Of a stretch of 64,000 nt of DNA, positions 43,748 to 58,139 are shown piece by piece. Source of the DNA: Pseudomonas furukawaii (GTDB lineage: Bacteria; Pseudomonadota; Gammaproteobacteria; Pseudomonadales; Pseudomonadaceae); NCBI RefSeq assembly GCF_002355475.1, contig NZ_AP014862.1, positions 2,852,001 through 2,916,000 of the forward strand, in the 5' to 3' direction. The stretch's first letter is position 1, and the number at the start of each line of letters is the position of its first letter. Under the pieces are notes generated by a model. It searched no databases. It saw only the letters and a program-made list of their open reading frames with translations, and was not told the DNA's origin. The position numbers and the translations under genes are program-made.

Positions 43748-44110
43748 ATGCATGCAAGCAGCCAGATTCGACTAACATTCAATCAGGACGGTCCGCAGCA
43801 TCATGAGGACGACTCCACTGGCCTGGCTGTTCAGGAGGCCAAGCCGGCCTTGCAGGCGCCACCCATGTATAAGGTGGTGATGTTTAACGATGACTACACC
43901 CCTATGGATTTTGTGGTCGAGGTGCTCGAAACGTTCTTCGGCATGAACCGGGAACTGGCCACCAAGATCATGCTGACCGTGCATACGGAGGGCCGTGCGG
44001 TATGTGGCGTGTTTACGCGTGACATCGCCGAAACCAAGTCCATGCAGGTCAATCAATATGCGAGAGAGAGCCAGCATCCGCTGCTCTGTGAGATCGAGAA
44101 GGACGGTTAA
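43748..44110 (+). CDS. clpS: ATP-dependent Clp protease adaptor ClpS
   Basis: About 120 residues (start [14 protein letters not shown] at 43748; an ATG six codons upstream at 43730 is also possible, and neither has a strong ribosome binding site). The folded domain holds [20 protein letters not shown] with the Asn/Asp residues that bind N-degron residues, and [17 protein letters not shown]. ClpS delivers N-end-rule substrates to ClpAP. It is 28 bp before clpA in the same direction. Two N-end transferases (bpt and aat) that create such substrates are encoded 3 kb away. Confidence 0.95.
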   Translation: MHASSQIRLTFNQDGPQHHEDDSTGLAVQEAKPALQAPPMYKVVMFNDDYTPMDFVVEVLETFFGMNRELATKIMLTVHTEGRAVCGVFTRDIAETKSMQVNQYARESQHPLLCEIEKDG

Positions 44111-44138
44111 CGCCGCCGCTTGGGTATGAGGTGAAGCC

Positions 44139-46409
44139 ATGTTGAACCGCGAGCTCGAAGTCACCCTCAATCTTGCCTTCAAGGAGGCCCGTGCCAAGCG
44201 CCACGAATTCATGACGGTCGAGCATCTGCTGCTCGCCCTTCTGGACAACGAAGCCGCGGCTACCGTCCTGCGCGCCTGCGGCGCCAACATGGACAAGCTG
44301 CGGCATGATCTGCAGGAGTTCATCGACTCCACCACGCCGCTGATTCCTCAGCATGACGAAGATCGCGAGACCCAGCCCACGCTCGGTTTTCAGCGCGTGT
44401 TGCAGCGTGCGGTTTTCCATGTGCAGAGTTCCGGCAAGCGCGAGGTCACCGGCGCCAATGTGCTGGTGGCCATCTTCAGCGAGCAGGAAAGTCAGGCGGT
44501 GTTCCTGCTCAAGCAGCAGAGCGTCGCCCGCATCGATGTCGTCAACTACATCGCCCATGGCATTTCCAAGGTGCCGGGTCATGGCGAGCAGCCTGACCAC
44601 GAGCAGGAGATGCAGGACGAGGAGGGGGGCGAGGCGGCTGCCTCGGGCCATCCGCTGGATGCCTACGCCAGCAACCTCAATGAACTGGCGCGCCTGGGTC
44701 GTATCGATCCGCTGGTAGGACGTGAGGGTGAGGTGGAGCGCGTTGCCCAGATCCTGGCCCGTCGACGCAAGAACAACCCCTTGCTGGTCGGTGAGGCCGG
44801 CGTCGGCAAGACCGCCATCGCCGAGGGTCTGGCAAAGCGTATCGTCGATAATCAGGTGCCGGACTTGCTGGCTGACAGCGTCGTGTACTCCCTGGATCTG
44901 GGTGCGTTACTGGCGGGCACCAAGTACCGGGGCGACTTCGAGAAGCGCTTCAAGGCGCTGCTCAATGAATTGCGCAAGCGTCCCCATGCCATCCTCTTCA
45001 TCGATGAGATCCACACCATCATCGGTGCAGGTGCTGCATCCGGCGGCGTGATGGATGCCTCGAACCTGCTCAAGCCGCTGTTGTCGTCTGGCGAGATCCG
45101 CTGCATCGGCTCCACGACCTTCCAGGAGTTCCGTGGCATCTTCGAGAAGGATCGGGCACTGGCTCGTCGATTCCAGAAGGTGGATGTCACGGAGCCTTCC
45201 GTGGAGGATACCGTGGGCATCCTCAAGGGCCTCAAGGCGCGCTTCGAGCAGCACCATCACATCGAATACAGTGATGAGGCCCTTCGGGCGGCAGCCGAGT
45301 TGGCGGCGCGCTACATCAATGACCGGCACATGCCTGACAAGGCGATCGACGTGATCGATGAGGCTGGTGCCTATCAGCGCCTGCAGCCCGAGGAGAAGCG
45401 CGCCAAGCGCATCGAGGTGGCCCAGGTCGAGGATATCGTTGCCAAGATCGCCCGCATTCCTCCCAAGCATGTCTCCAGCTCCGACAAGGAGTTGCTGCGC
45501 AATCTGGAGCGCGATCTCAAGTTGACCGTGTTCGGCCAGGATGCAGCCATCGATTCACTGTCCACTGCCATCAAGCTGTCCCGTGCCGGTCTGAAGGCGC
45601 CGGACAAGCCTGTGGGCTCCTTCCTCTTTGCCGGCCCTACGGGCGTAGGCAAGACCGAGGTGGCGCGCCAGTTGGCCAAGGCGCTGGGTATCGAGTTGGT
45701 ACGTTTCGACATGTCCGAGTACATGGAGCGTCACACCGTGTCGCGCCTGATCGGTGCACCGCCCGGCTACGTTGGATTCGACCAGGGTGGTCTGCTCACC
45801 GAGGCGATCACCAAGATGCCGCACTGTGTGCTCCTGCTGGACGAGATCGAGAAAGCGCATCCGGAGGTATTCAACCTGCTTTTGCAGGTAATGGACCACG
45901 GGACCTTGACCGACAACAACGGCCGCAAGGCGGACTTCCGCAATGTCATCCTCATCATGACCACCAACGCGGGTGCCGAGACGGCTGCGCGGGCTTCCAT
46001 CGGCTTCACCCAGCAGGACCACTCTTCGGATGCCATGGAGGTGATTCGCAAGAGCTTCACGCCGGAATTCCGTAACCGGCTGGATACCATCATCCAGTTC
46101 GGTCGGCTGTCCCACGAGGTCATCAAGAATGTCGTGGACAAGTTCCTCACCGAGTTGCAGGCGCAGCTGGAAGACAAGCGTGTGCAGTTGGTGGTTGGTG
46201 ACGAGGCGCGTGGCTGGTTGGCGGAGCGTGGTTACGACATGCAGATGGGGGCTCGCCCGATGGCACGCCTGATCCAGGACAAGATCAAGCGTCCCCTGGC
46301 GGAAGAGATTCTCTTCGGCGAATTGGCCGAGCATGGGGGGGTGGTGCACGTGGATGTCAGGGATGGAGAACTGGTGTTCGACTTCGAGACCACTGCGGAA
46401 ATGGCTTGA
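44139..46409 (+). CDS. clpA: ATP-dependent Clp protease ATP-binding subunit ClpA
   Basis: A 756-residue double AAA+ unfoldase. The Clp N-domain (1-145) is followed by an acidic linker, D1 with GEAGVGKTA and D2 with [19 protein letters not shown] is the loop that docks to ClpP (IGF variant). It unfolds substrates and feeds them to ClpP. GAGGTGAAG lies before the ATG. Followed by a strong terminator. Confidence 0.97.
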   Translation: MLNRELEVTLNLAFKEARAKRHEFMTVEHLLLALLDNEAAATVLRACGANMDKLRHDLQEFIDSTTPLIPQHDEDRETQPTLGFQRVLQRAVFHVQSSGKREVTGANVLVAIFSEQESQAVFLLKQQSVARIDVVNYIAHGISKVPGHGEQPDHEQEMQDEEGGEAAASGHPLDAYASNLNELARLGRIDPLVGREGEVERVAQILARRRKNNPLLVGEAGVGKTAIAEGLAKRIVDNQVPDLLADSVVYSLDLGALLAGTKYRGDFEKRFKALLNELRKRPHAILFIDEIHTIIGAGAASGGVMDASNLLKPLLSSGEIRCIGSTTFQEFRGIFEKDRALARRFQKVDVTEPSVEDTVGILKGLKARFEQHHHIEYSDEALRAAAELAARYINDRHMPDKAIDVIDEAGAYQRLQPEEKRAKRIEVAQVEDIVAKIARIPPKHVSSSDKELLRNLERDLKLTVFGQDAAIDSLSTAIKLSRAGLKAPDKPVGSFLFAGPTGVGKTEVARQLAKALGIELVRFDMSEYMERHTVSRLIGAPPGYVGFDQGGLLTEAITKMPHCVLLLDEIEKAHPEVFNLLLQVMDHGTLTDNNGRKADFRNVILIMTTNAGAETAARASIGFTQQDHSSDAMEVIRKSFTPEFRNRLDTIIQFGRLSHEVIKNVVDKFLTELQAQLEDKRVQLVVGDEARGWLAERGYDMQMGARPMARLIQDKIKRPLAEEILFGELAEHGGVVHVDVRDGELVFDFETTAEMA

Positions 46410-46421
46410 CGATCGCCCACG

Positions 46422-46449
46422 AAAAAGCCCGGCAAATGCCGGGCTTTTT
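46422..46449. terminator. bidirectional terminator between clpA and infA
   Basis: AAAAAGCCCGGC (46422-46433) and GCCGGGCTTTTT (46438-46449), 12 bp with loop AAAT. It stops clpA from the left and infA (stop at 46464) from the right. Confidence 0.92.
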
Positions 46450-46463
46450 AATGACCTTTTCGA

Positions 46464-46682
46464 TCAGCGGGCGCGGTAGGTGATGCGGCCCTTGCTCAGA
46501 TCGTAGGGGGTCAGCTCAACGCGTACCTTGTCGCCGGTGAGGATGCGGATGTAGTTCTTGCGCATCTTGCCGGAAATGTGCGCGGTGACGACGTGCCCAT
46601 TTTCCAACTCCACACGGAACATGGTGTTGGGCAGGGTGTCGACGACAGTGCCTTCCATTTCGAAGCTGTCTTCTTTCGACAT
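46464..46682 (-). CDS. infA: translation initiation factor IF-1
   Basis: A 72-residue single S1/OB-fold domain ([20 protein letters not shown]...), exactly the family length. It binds the 30S A site during initiation. The typical [16 protein letters not shown] segment is present. It is separated from bpt by about 100 bp that likely holds its promoter. Confidence 0.97.
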
Positions 46683-46784
46683 GCAGTAAAGCCCTCGGTA
46701 TTCAAAGGTGGGCCTGCCGCAGTGCGCGGCGGGCAAAAACGGCGTGCATTGTGCCCGAAAACAGCCCTTCTCGCCAAGGGGCTG

Positions 46785-47492
46785 TCAACTGAGCGTCACC
46801 CAGCGCTGGTTGACGAACAGCTCGATCGGGCGGTACTGGGTCTTGTAGTTCATCTTTCTGCAGTTCTTGATCCAGTAACCGAGGTAGACGGCGCCGAGGC
46901 CGAGGCGCGCCGTTTCGCCTATCTGCCAGAGAATCGCATAGCGACCCAGGCTGCGCCGCTCCTCGTCCGGGTCGTAGAAGGTGTAGACGGCCGACAGGCC
47001 GTTGGGGAGGAGGTCGGTCACGGCCACTGCCTTGAGTGCGCCATGGAGGCGGAACTCGTAGAAGCGGGAGAACGGCAGGTCGCGCACCAGGAAGGTCGAG
47101 AACTGGTCTCGGCTGGGTGGGTACATATCGCCGTCTGAGTGCCGTTGCTCGATGTAGCGTACATAGAGTGCGTAGTACTCTTCGGTGAATGCGGGGCGAA
47201 CAGGGAATACCGTCAAGTCTGCGTTGCGCTTCAGGATGCGTTTCTGCTGGCGGTTCGGGATGAACTGGTCGGCAGGGATTCGTGCTGGAACGCAGGCGTT
47301 GCAACGTTGGCAATGGGGTCGATAGAGATGGTCTCCGCTGCGCCGAAAGCCCATCTCCGACAGTTCGGCATAGACATCCACGTCCATGGGCTGGCTGGGG
47401 TCGAGGAACAGGGTGGTGGCCTGCTCCTCGGGCAGGTAGCTGCATGGATGCGGCTGAGTGGCATAAAACTTGAGACGAGCCAGCTCGGTCAT
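46785..47492 (-). CDS. bpt: aspartate/glutamate leucyltransferase (Bpt; arginyltransferase family)
   Basis: A 235-residue member of the ATE/Bpt family that transfers an amino acid (Leu in the bacterial Bpt group) from tRNA to N-terminal Asp or Glu, creating N-degrons for ClpS. Conserved cysteines are in [16 protein letters not shown], and the acyltransferase core contains [20 protein letters not shown]. Start chosen at [17 protein letters not shown] (47492). It neighbours aat, as usual in Pseudomonas. Confidence 0.93.
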   Translation of the reverse strand: MTELARLKFYATQPHPCSYLPEEQATTLFLDPSQPMDVDVYAELSEMGFRRSGDHLYRPHCQRCNACVPARIPADQFIPNRQQKRILKRNADLTVFPVRPAFTEEYYALYVRYIEQRHSDGDMYPPSRDQFSTFLVRDLPFSRFYEFRLHGALKAVAVTDLLPNGLSAVYTFYDPDEERRSLGRYAILWQIGETARLGLGAVYLGYWIKNCRKMNYKTQYRPIELFVNQRWVTLS

Positions 47493-47546
47493 GATCAACC
47501 CCCGGGACAACCCTTCGGCAAGTGTATGTCAGGCTGCGAGACTCGC

Positions 47547-48227
47547 CTAGGCGATCCAGTCAGCGACAGTCGGCTGGTCGAGATAAAGCTGCAGGTAGCG
47601 GGCGAATTTTTCCCGGCTGATGGGGCGGGCCCCAAAACTCTGCAGGTGCTGGGTGGGCATCTGGCAGTCGATCAGGACGAAGCCCCAGTCATGCAGGTGC
47701 CTGACCAGCGTGGCGAAGCCTACCTTGGACGCATTGTCTGCACGACTGAACATGGACTCGCCGAAGAATATCCGGCCGATGGCCAGGCCATAGAGGCCGC
47801 CGACCAGTTCGTCATCTTTCCAGACTTCCACGGAGTGAGCGACGCCGCGCTCGTGCAACTCGATGTACGCGGCCTGCATCGGTGAGGTGATCCAAGTGCC
47901 ATCGGTGTAGTTGCGCGGGCCGGCGCAGCCTTGAATCACGTCCGCGAACGCTTGGTCGAAGGTCACGCGGAAGCGTGCCTGACGCAGGAGTTTGGCGAGG
48001 CTGCGGGAAATGTGGATTTCCTGGGGCGGGAGTACGGTGCGGGGGTCAGGTGACCACCACAGGATCGGCTGGCCATCCTGGTACCAGGGAAAGCAGCCGT
48101 GACGATAGGCCCGGATAAGCCGCTCAGGGGAAAGGTCGCCTCCAGCGGCTAGCAATCCGTTGGGCTCGCGAAGGGCGCGCCCGAGAGGCGGAAAATCCAG
48201 GGAGTCGCGTTGCAGCCAGCTGAGCAT
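47547..48227 (-). CDS. aat: leucyl/phenylalanyl-tRNA--protein transferase
   Basis: A 226-residue GNAT-fold transferase that adds Leu or Phe to N-terminal Lys or Arg. [18 protein letters not shown] and [10 protein letters not shown] are family signatures, with [16 protein letters not shown] and FFGESMFSR in the acyl-acceptor region. It forms, with bpt and ClpS-ClpA nearby, the bacterial N-end rule set. Confidence 0.96.
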   Translation of the reverse strand: MLSWLQRDSLDFPPLGRALREPNGLLAAGGDLSPERLIRAYRHGCFPWYQDGQPILWWSPDPRTVLPPQEIHISRSLAKLLRQARFRVTFDQAFADVIQGCAGPRNYTDGTWITSPMQAAYIELHERGVAHSVEVWKDDELVGGLYGLAIGRIFFGESMFSRADNASKVGFATLVRHLHDWGFVLIDCQMPTQHLQSFGARPISREKFARYLQLYLDQPTVADWIA

Positions 48228-48266
48228 GGGGAGGGGAGGGCGGACCCGCGGGGCCGCCCGGACCTG

Positions 48267-49292
<1,026 letters not shown>

Positions 49293-49482
49293 CTATGCTA
49301 CACGAAGCGCAAGACGTCGCCAAAACGCTGCGGTGACAAACTGTTCCCGCGTGCATCGCGCAGCCAAATCCGTACAATGGCAGCGTTCAGAATGGGCTGT
49401 AGCCGTGATGGCACAACGCCTTGCGGCGATTGACCCGTGACCGACTCTTGAACGCGCCCCGGGGCGCAGGAATAGACGCGTT

Positions 49483-51891
49483 TTGAAGAATTCCACGACC
49501 AGAGCCCAGACACCTGTCTGGCGCCAGCAATTGCATTATCGCCTCAAGGAAGGTGCGTTGATCGCGCTGGGCGCCGTCTGTCTCTATCTGTGGATGGCGC
49601 TGCTCACCTATGACTCCTCGGACCCCGGCTGGACCCACAATAGCGACGTCGAGCAGGTGCAGAACGCGGCGGGTCGGCTGGGCGCCTGGTTCGCCGACAT
49701 ACTGTTCATGGCGCTGGGTTACTTCGCCTATGTCTTCCCCTTGCTGCTGGCGATCAAGACCTTGCAGGTCTTTCGTCATCGCCATGAGCCTATCGACTGG
49801 AGCGGCTGGCTGTTTTCCTGGCGCCTGATCGGCCTGGTCTTCCTGGTGCTCTCCGGTGCCGCGCTCGCGGATATCCATTTTCAGGATCACTCCGGATTGC
49901 CTGCCTCCGCCGGTGGCGCCCTGGGGGAAAGCCTCAGCCACCTGGCGGTCAACGCTCTGAACGTACAAGGCAGCACACTGCTGTTTTTCGCGCTGTTCCT
50001 GTTCGGTCTCACCGTGTTCACCGACCTGTCCTGGTTCAAGGTCATGGACCTGACCGGCAAGATCACGCTGGACCTGTTCGAGCTGATCCAAAGCCTCGTC
50101 AATCGTTGGTGGTCCGCCCGCGTCGAACGCAAGCAACTGGTCGCCAAGCTTCGCGAGGTTGATGACCGGGTCAGCGAGGTGGTGGCGCCTGCCGTGGCCG
50201 ATCGTCGCGAGCAGGCCAAGGCCAAGGAGCGCCTGATCGAACGCGAAGAGTCCCTGGCTCGGCACATGACCGAGCGCGAGAAGCGCCAGGCCCCCACCAT
50301 CGCGCCGCCGCCTCCGCCCAAGCCCGCCGAACCGAGCAAACGGGTTCAGAAGGAGAAGCAGGCCCCTCTGTTTATCGATACCGCGGTGGAAGGCACGCTG
50401 CCGCCGATCTCCCTGCTGGATGCCGCCGAAAAGAAGCAGAAGAGCTTCTCTCCCGAGTCGCTTGAGGCGATGTCCCGCCTCCTTGAGATCAAACTGAAAG
50501 AGTTTGGCGTCGAAGTCCTGGTGGAGTCCGTGCACCCGGGTCCCGTCATCACGCGCTTCGAGATTCAGCCTGCGGCAGGCGTGAAGGTTAGTCGCATTTC
50601 CAACCTGGCGAAGGACTTGGCGCGTTCCCTGGCGGTAATCAGTGTGCGTGTGGTCGAGGTGATTCCCGGCAAGACTACCGTGGGCATCGAGATTCCCAAC
50701 GAAGACCGGCAGATCGTGCGCTTCTCCGAGGTGCTGTCGTCCTCCGAGTACGACGATGCGAAGTCTCCGGTGACTCTGGCGCTCGGCCACGACATCGGCG
50801 GACGGCCCGTCATCGCCGACCTGGCGAAGATGCCCCACCTGCTGGTGGCGGGTACCACGGGCTCTGGTAAGTCGGTGGGCGTGAACGCGATGATCCTGTC
50901 GATTCTCTTCAAGTCCACGCCGGAACAGGCGCGGATGATCATGATCGACCCGAAGATGCTGGAACTTTCGATCTACGAGGGTATTCCGCACCTACTTTGC
51001 CCTGTGGTCACCGATATGAAGGAGGCGGCCAACGCCCTCCGCTGGAGCGTTGCCGAGATGGAGCGACGCTACAAGCTGATGGCGGCCATGGGTGTGCGCA
51101 ACCTGGCGGGATTCAATCGCAAGGTGAAGGATGCCGAGGAGGCTGGTACGCCGCTGACCGACCCGCTCTACCGGCGCGAAAGCATGGAGGACGAGGCACC
51201 CTTGCTGAAGAGCCTGCCAACGATCGTGGTGGTGGTGGACGAGTTCGCCGACATGATGATGATCGTCGGCAAGAAGGTGGAAGAACTGATCGCCCGTATC
51301 GCCCAGAAGGCCCGGGCCGCCGGCATCCACCTGATCCTGGCCACCCAGCGGCCCTCGGTGGACGTCATCACCGGCCTGATCAAGGCCAACATCCCGACGC
51401 GAATGGCCTTCCAGGTCTCCAGCAAGATCGACTCGCGTACCATTCTCGATCAAGGTGGCGCCGAGCAGCTGTTGGGCCACGGCGACATGCTTTACCTGCC
51501 TCCGGGCACCGGTCTGCCGATTCGTGTGCATGGCGCCTTCGTCTCCGACGACGAGGTGCATCGCGTGGTGGAAGCCTGGAAGCTGCGGGGCGCTCCGGAT
51601 TACATCGAAGACATCCTCGCGGGTGTCGAAGAAGGTGGAGGCGGGGCTGGCAGTTTCGACGGTGGCGAGGGTGGCAGTGAAGGCAGCGAGGACGATCCGC
51701 TTTACGACGAGGCTGTCCGCTTTGTCACCGAGAGTCGTCGTGCTTCTATCTCCGCGGTGCAGCGCAAGCTGAAGATCGGTTATAACCGCGCCGCGCGCAT
51801 GATCGAGGCGATGGAGATAGCCGGCGTGGTAAGCCCTATGAACGGTAACGGTTCGCGCGAGGTGATCGCGCCCGCGCCGATACGCGATTGA
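49483..51891 (+). CDS. ftsK: DNA translocase FtsK
   Basis: An 802-residue protein. Four transmembrane helices occupy the first 190 residues, followed by a Pro/Glu-rich linker (about 210-310), the alpha/beta motor domain with [14 protein letters not shown] (Walker A) and [15 protein letters not shown] (Walker B), and a C-terminal gamma winged-helix ([20 protein letters not shown]...) that reads KOPS sites. It moves chromosome termini at the septum and activates XerCD. The start is a TTG at 49483 with AGGA 11 nt upstream; no closer ATG fits. Confidence 0.95.
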   Translation: MKNSTTRAQTPVWRQQLHYRLKEGALIALGAVCLYLWMALLTYDSSDPGWTHNSDVEQVQNAAGRLGAWFADILFMALGYFAYVFPLLLAIKTLQVFRHRHEPIDWSGWLFSWRLIGLVFLVLSGAALADIHFQDHSGLPASAGGALGESLSHLAVNALNVQGSTLLFFALFLFGLTVFTDLSWFKVMDLTGKITLDLFELIQSLVNRWWSARVERKQLVAKLREVDDRVSEVVAPAVADRREQAKAKERLIEREESLARHMTEREKRQAPTIAPPPPPKPAEPSKRVQKEKQAPLFIDTAVEGTLPPISLLDAAEKKQKSFSPESLEAMSRLLEIKLKEFGVEVLVESVHPGPVITRFEIQPAAGVKVSRISNLAKDLARSLAVISVRVVEVIPGKTTVGIEIPNEDRQIVRFSEVLSSSEYDDAKSPVTLALGHDIGGRPVIADLAKMPHLLVAGTTGSGKSVGVNAMILSILFKSTPEQARMIMIDPKMLELSIYEGIPHLLCPVVTDMKEAANALRWSVAEMERRYKLMAAMGVRNLAGFNRKVKDAEEAGTPLTDPLYRRESMEDEAPLLKSLPTIVVVVDEFADMMMIVGKKVEELIARIAQKARAAGIHLILATQRPSVDVITGLIKANIPTRMAFQVSSKIDSRTILDQGGAEQLLGHGDMLYLPPGTGLPIRVHGAFVSDDEVHRVVEAWKLRGAPDYIEDILAGVEEGGGGAGSFDGGEGGSEGSEDDPLYDEAVRFVTESRRASISAVQRKLKIGYNRAARMIEAMEIAGVVSPMNGNGSREVIAPAPIRD

Positions 51892-51924
51892 CTGATCCCA
51901 AACGGATTCTTGAAGAGGATTTCC

Positions 51925-52551
51925 ATGCGACTGATCCGCATGCTTCTGGTGGCGGTGCTCGGCATCTCCGCCCTGCAGGCCCAGGCTGATGACAAGGCGG
52001 CAGTCGGCCGCCTGACTGAAATGCTGAACAAGGCCCAAACCATCACGGGACGCTTCTCCCAGCTGACCCTGGATGGATCCGGCACTCAATTGCAGGAGAC
52101 TTCAGGTGAGCTTTCCCTGAAGCGTCCCGGACTTTTCCGCTGGCACACTGACGCCCCCATGGAGCAGTTGCTGGTGTCCGATGGCCAGAAAGTCTGGCTG
52201 TATGACCCGGACCTGGAGCAGGTCACTATCCAAACCTTGGATCAGCGCCTCACCCATACCCCTGCGCTCCTGTTGTCGGGTGATGTGTCGAAGATCGCCG
52301 AGAACTTCGAGATCACTCACAAGGAGGGTGGGGACGTCGTGGACTTCATCCTCAAGCCGAAGGCCAAGGACACGCTGTTCGACACGCTGCGCCTGTCCTT
52401 CCGCAATGGCGTGATCAATGACATGCAGCTGATCGACAGTGTTGGCCAGCGCACTAATATCCTGTTCCTCGGGGTGAAGATGAACCAGGCCATCGATGCC
52501 GCCCAGTTCAGCTTCAAGATCCCTGAAGGCGCCGACGTCATCCAGGAATAA
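51925..52551 (+). CDS. lolA: outer-membrane lipoprotein carrier protein LolA
   Basis: A 208-residue periplasmic chaperone that carries lipoproteins from LolCDE to LolB. Signal peptide about 1-21 ([21 protein letters not shown]). [20 protein letters not shown] and [21 protein letters not shown] are standard LolA segments. GAAGAGGA lies 5 nt before the ATG at 51925; a TTG further up is not needed. Only 33 bp separate it from ftsK. Confidence 0.95.
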   Translation: MRLIRMLLVAVLGISALQAQADDKAAVGRLTEMLNKAQTITGRFSQLTLDGSGTQLQETSGELSLKRPGLFRWHTDAPMEQLLVSDGQKVWLYDPDLEQVTIQTLDQRLTHTPALLLSGDVSKIAENFEITHKEGGDVVDFILKPKAKDTLFDTLRLSFRNGVINDMQLIDSVGQRTNILFLGVKMNQAIDAAQFSFKIPEGADVIQE

Positions 52552-52562
52552 ACCCGCTTTCC

Positions 52563-53884
52563 ATGGACCTCTTCCGCTCCGAGCCCATCGCCCAGCCCCT
52601 GGCGGCGCGCCTTCGTGCCGCCAGCCTCGATGAGTACGTCGGGCAGGATCACCTGCTGGCGCCTGGCAAGCCGCTGCGAGAAGCCCTGGAGCAGGGCGCA
52701 CTGCACTCCATGATCTTCTGGGGGCCCCCGGGAGTGGGCAAGACCACCCTGGCCAAGCTGCTGGCCCAGGTGACCGACGCCCATTTCGAGACCATTTCCG
52801 CCGTGTTGTCCGGGGTGAAGGAAATCCGCCAGTCGGTGGAAGTGGCCAAGCAGCAGGCAGGGCAGTACGGTCGGCGCACCATCCTCTTCGTCGATGAGGT
52901 TCATCGCTTCAACAAGTCCCAGCAGGATGCCTTCCTCCCCTATGTGGAGGACGGGACCCTGATCTTCATCGGTGCTACTACCGAGAATCCGTCGTTCGAG
53001 CTGAACAACGCACTGCTCTCCCGGGCTCGGGTCTACGTTCTGAAAAGCCTGGACGAGTCCGCACTGCGCAAGTTGGTAAACCGTGCGCTTACCGAAGACA
53101 AGGGGTTGGGGAGACGCAACCTGAGCCTTCCGGAAGAGAGCTTCTCGATCCTGATGTCGGCGGCCGATGGCGACGGCCGACGGCTGCTGAACCTGCTGGA
53201 GAACGCTGCGGACCTCGCCGAAGACGGTGGCGAACTCAGTGCCGGCCTGCTGCAGAACCTCCTGGGGGACAGCCGTCGTCGATTCGATAAAGGGGGGGAG
53301 GCCTTCTACGACCAGATCTCCGCCTTGCACAAATCGGTGCGCGGCTCGGACCCCGACGCCGCGCTCTACTGGTTCGCGCGAATGCTGGACGGTGGCTGCG
53401 ACCCGCTCTACCTGGCGCGCCGTGTGGTGCGCATGGCCAGCGAGGATATCGGCAACGCGGATCCCCGGGCGTTGAGCTTGTGCCTGGCAGCCTGGGATGT
53501 GCAGGAGCGCCTGGGTAGTCCTGAGGGTGAGTTGGCCGTGGCCCAGGCGATCACTTATCTGGCCTGTGCGCCCAAGAGCAACGCCGTATACATGGCCTTC
53601 AAAGCGGCCATGGCCGATGCCGCCGCCAATGGCTCCCTCGAGGTGCCACTGCACTTGCGCAATGCTCCGACCAAACTGATGAAGCAACTGGGCTATGGCG
53701 AGGAGTATCGCTATGCCCACGACGAGCCGGATGCCTATGCGGCTGGGGAGGACTACTTCCCCGAAGGTATGGAGCCGCGACGCTACTACGATCCCGTACC
53801 TCGCGGTCTCGAACTGAAGATCCGTGACAAGTTGCAGCACCTGGACAACCTGGACCGCAACAGCGCTTGGCAGCGGAGAAAGTC

Positions 53885-53888
<4 letters not shown>
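52563..53888 (+). CDS. rarA: replication-associated recombination protein RarA (MgsA)
   Basis: A 441-residue AAA+ ATPase related to clamp-loader subunits. [15 protein letters not shown] is Walker [21 protein letters not shown] carries Walker B, and [21 protein letters not shown] the sensor region. It acts at stalled replication forks. It starts 11 bp after lolA and overlaps crcB by 4 bp. Confidence 0.95.
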
Positions 53889-55556
<1,668 letters not shown>

Positions 55557-55564
55557 TTGAGCTG

Positions 55565-55634
55565 GAGCCCCGCACAGACCGGGCTCGGGAAGGTCCACCG
55601 CCCGCGACGCAGTTCAGCTGCACGCGGGCGGTGG
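55565..55634 (+). repeat. two tandem hairpins between serS and cysG
   Basis: GAGCCC/GGGCTC (55565-55586) is followed by a strong 12-bp stem CCACCGCCCGCG (55595-55606) with CGCGGGCGGTGG (55623-55634); inside its loop GCAG-TTCA-GCTGC can also pair. There is no U run, so these are either Rho-assisted ends of serS or a structured leader of cysG. Confidence 0.6.
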
Positions 55635-55637
55635 CCG

Positions 55638-55666
55638 TTGACGCTGTCAATCTCACTTCGTAATTG
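55638..55666 (+). promoter_or_regulatory. possible cysG promoter
   Basis: TTGACG (55638-55643), 17 bp, TAATTG (55661-55666) fits a sigma70 promoter, though it leaves only about 15 nt before the cysG ATG. The -35 box lies inside the palindrome TTGAC-GCT-GTCAA (55638-55650), which may be an operator. Confidence 0.3.
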
Positions 55667-55681
55667 CTAGAAGGCGCTGCT

Positions 55682-57076
55682 ATGGATTTCCTCCCGCTGT
55701 TCCACAATCTTCAAGGGCGCCTGGTGCTTGTGGTGGGCGGAGGCGAGGTGGCGTTGCGCAAGTCTCGGTTGCTGGCTGACGCCGGTGCCCGGCTACGGGT
55801 GGTGGCGCCCGAGATCGATGCCCAGTTGCTCGAGATGGTCAAGCGTAGCGGGGGAGAGTCCCATCTGCGTGGGTATGCTGGGGAGGATCTGCAAGGTTGC
55901 CAACTGGTGATCGCGGCCTGTGATGACGAAGTTGTGAATGCTCAAGTATCGGTCGATGCCCAAGCCAGGGGGCTTCCTGTCAATGTTGTCGATGCGCCGA
56001 AGCTTTGTAGTGTGATTTTCCCTGCCATCGTCGACCGCTCGCCGTTGATCGTCGCGGTGTCCAGCGCGGGTGAGGCTCCCGTGCTGGCACGGCTGATCCG
56101 CGCCAAGATCGAGACCTGGATACCCGCGGCCTATGGCCAGTTGGCCGGTTTGGCGAAGAAGTTCCGCCACCAGGTAAAGGCGCTGCTGCCGGACGTTCAA
56201 CAGCGCCGGGTGTTCTGGGAGGAGGTCTTTCAGGGGCCGGTCGCGGAGCGAATGCTTGCTGGGCAGGCGGGTGAAGCCGAACGGCTGCTGGCTGAGCGGG
56301 TGGCGGGTGGCGCCCCCAAGGCCCTGGGCGAGGTGTACCTCGTGGGAGCGGGGCCCGGCGACCCCGATCTCCTGACCTTCAGGGCCCTGCGCCTGATGCA
56401 GCAGGCCGATGTGGTGCTCTATGACCGCCTGGTGGCTCCCGCCATCATCGAACTGTGCCGCCGGGATGCTGAGCGCATCTATGTGGGTAAGCGCCGGGCG
56501 GATCATGCCTTGCCGCAGCACGAGATCAATCGCCTGCTCATCGAGCTGGCCAAGGGCGGCAAGCGGGTTCTGCGCCTGAAGGGCGGGGACCCCTTCATCT
56601 TCGGTCGCGGTGGCGAGGAGATCGAAGAGCTGGCCGCCCATGGCATTCCCTTCCAGGTGGTCCCAGGCATCACGGCCGCATCCGGCTGCTCCGCCTATGC
56701 CGGTATTCCATTGACGCATCGGGACTATGCCCAGTCGGTGCGCTTCGTCACCGGACATCTGAAGGATGGCAGCTGTGAGCTGCCCTGGGGGGACCTGACC
56801 GCCCCCGGACAGACACTCGTGTTCTACATGGGATTGGTAGGGCTCCCGTTCATATGCGAGCAACTGATCCGGCATGGACGTGCGGCCGATACGCCTGCGG
56901 CACTGGTTCAGCAGGGCACCACCAGCAGCCAGCGGGTATTCACCGGGACCCTGGCCAACCTGTCGCAAATGGTGGCGGAGCATGAGGTCCATGCGCCCAC
57001 CCTGGTGATAGTGGGCGAGGTGGTGACTCTGCGTGACAAACTGGCCTGGTTCGAAGGGGCTCAAGCGAGCGTTTGA
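55682..57076 (+). CDS. cysG: siroheme synthase CysG (trifunctional)
   Basis: A 464-residue enzyme. The N-terminal third ([18 protein letters not shown]) is the precorrin-2 dehydrogenase/sirohydrochlorin ferrochelatase part; the C-terminal part ([35 protein letters not shown]) is the SAM-dependent uroporphyrinogen III methyltransferase. It makes sirohaem for nitrite and sulfite reductases. Start [15 protein letters not shown] at 55682 with AGAAGG upstream. Confidence 0.96.
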   Translation: MDFLPLFHNLQGRLVLVVGGGEVALRKSRLLADAGARLRVVAPEIDAQLLEMVKRSGGESHLRGYAGEDLQGCQLVIAACDDEVVNAQVSVDAQARGLPVNVVDAPKLCSVIFPAIVDRSPLIVAVSSAGEAPVLARLIRAKIETWIPAAYGQLAGLAKKFRHQVKALLPDVQQRRVFWEEVFQGPVAERMLAGQAGEAERLLAERVAGGAPKALGEVYLVGAGPGDPDLLTFRALRLMQQADVVLYDRLVAPAIIELCRRDAERIYVGKRRADHALPQHEINRLLIELAKGGKRVLRLKGGDPFIFGRGGEEIEELAAHGIPFQVVPGITAASGCSAYAGIPLTHRDYAQSVRFVTGHLKDGSCELPWGDLTAPGQTLVFYMGLVGLPFICEQLIRHGRAADTPAALVQQGTTSSQRVFTGTLANLSQMVAEHEVHAPTLVIVGEVVTLRDKLAWFEGAQASV

Positions 57077-57155
57077 GTCGCTTTAGTTGGCGTTGTCGGC
57101 CAGTCTCGGCCCGCTGATCGATGGCGCTGTGCATGCACGTGGTAGCCGCTGCCGA

Positions 57156-58139
57156 TCAGTTCGATGCCTGGCGCGCGTCCCAGCGCCGACGAGCCTCAGC
57201 GAAGGCCTCCTCGCGCTCGATCCCGAGCCCACGCAAGGCAAGGGCCATGGTGGCGACGATGGCAAGTTGGCCATAGTCGTCCTGAGCCTCGCCGCGCCAG
57301 ACCCTGACCAGCTGGCCCGCGTCGAGGCTTTCCGGCTTAACGTGCCGGAGTGCCGAAAGGGCCGGCCACTCTTCATCCCAGGCTTCGCCCGCTGTGGTGC
57401 CATAGAGGTGGCTCGTGGCATCGGGGTTCACCTCGATTTCGCCGCCTTCTCCCTTGATGACGATGGTGTGGTCCCCCAGCAACTGACTGGCTTCCCGATG
57501 CACCGACTGGTAACCCGGGTGAAAGATGCTCTGAAGCCCGCAGCGGGCGCCCAGGGGATTGAGGATGCGGGCCAGCGAGTGAATGGGCGAGCGCAGACCC
57601 AAGGTATTGCGCAGGTCGATCATGCGCTGTAGTTGGGGCGCCCAGGCACCGAGTGGAATGAACGCCAGCTGGCGAGCGTCGAGCGAAGCGGCAACCCGCT
57701 CCCAGTCCTGGCAGAGTGGGATATCCAACAGGTCCAGCATCTGCTCAGTGTAGAGGCGGCCCGCAGTGTGGGCGCCGCCTCCGTGAAGCAGGATGCGCAC
57801 GCCGCTGTTTGCCAGGGCCTTCGCGGCCAGCAGGTACCAGGGTAGATGGCGTTTCTTGCCTGCATAAGTCGGCCAGTCCAGATCGACGGTGATCGCGGGG
57901 GCCTGATTGCGTTCGCGGAACGCCTCCGTGAATCCGGCCAGTTCTTCGGCGTTTTCCTCCTTGTGCCGTAGCAGCATGAGGAACGCCCCGAGCTGGGTCT
58001 CTTCGACCTGCCCATCGAGAAGCATGCCCATGGCTTGGCGTGCCTCCTCGCGGGTCAGGTTGCGTGCGCCACGCTTGCCCTTGCCGAGAATTCGGACGAA
58101 TTGGGCGAAGGGGTGTTCCGAGGGAGTCACGAGGTTCAT
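57156..58139 (-). CDS. ybiB: TrpD2/YbiB-type glycosyl transferase-fold protein
   Basis: A 327-residue protein of the anthranilate phosphoribosyltransferase fold (HPFAQFVRILGKGKRGARNLTREEA at the N-terminus). YbiB proteins have this fold but lack the enzyme activity; E. coli YbiB binds nucleic acids and is LexA-linked. LLHGGGAHTAGRLYTEQML takes the place of the PRPP loop. Its ATG overlaps the tusE stop by 4 bp, so it is translationally coupled to the tus operon, which may link it to tRNA thiolation (inference). Confidence 0.85.
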   Translation of the reverse strand: MNLVTPSEHPFAQFVRILGKGKRGARNLTREEARQAMGMLLDGQVEETQLGAFLMLLRHKEENAEELAGFTEAFRERNQAPAITVDLDWPTYAGKKRHLPWYLLAAKALANSGVRILLHGGGAHTAGRLYTEQMLDLLDIPLCQDWERVAASLDARQLAFIPLGAWAPQLQRMIDLRNTLGLRSPIHSLARILNPLGARCGLQSIFHPGYQSVHREASQLLGDHTIVIKGEGGEIEVNPDATSHLYGTTAGEAWDEEWPALSALRHVKPESLDAGQLVRVWRGEAQDDYGQLAIVATMALALRGLGIEREEAFAEARRRWDARQASN

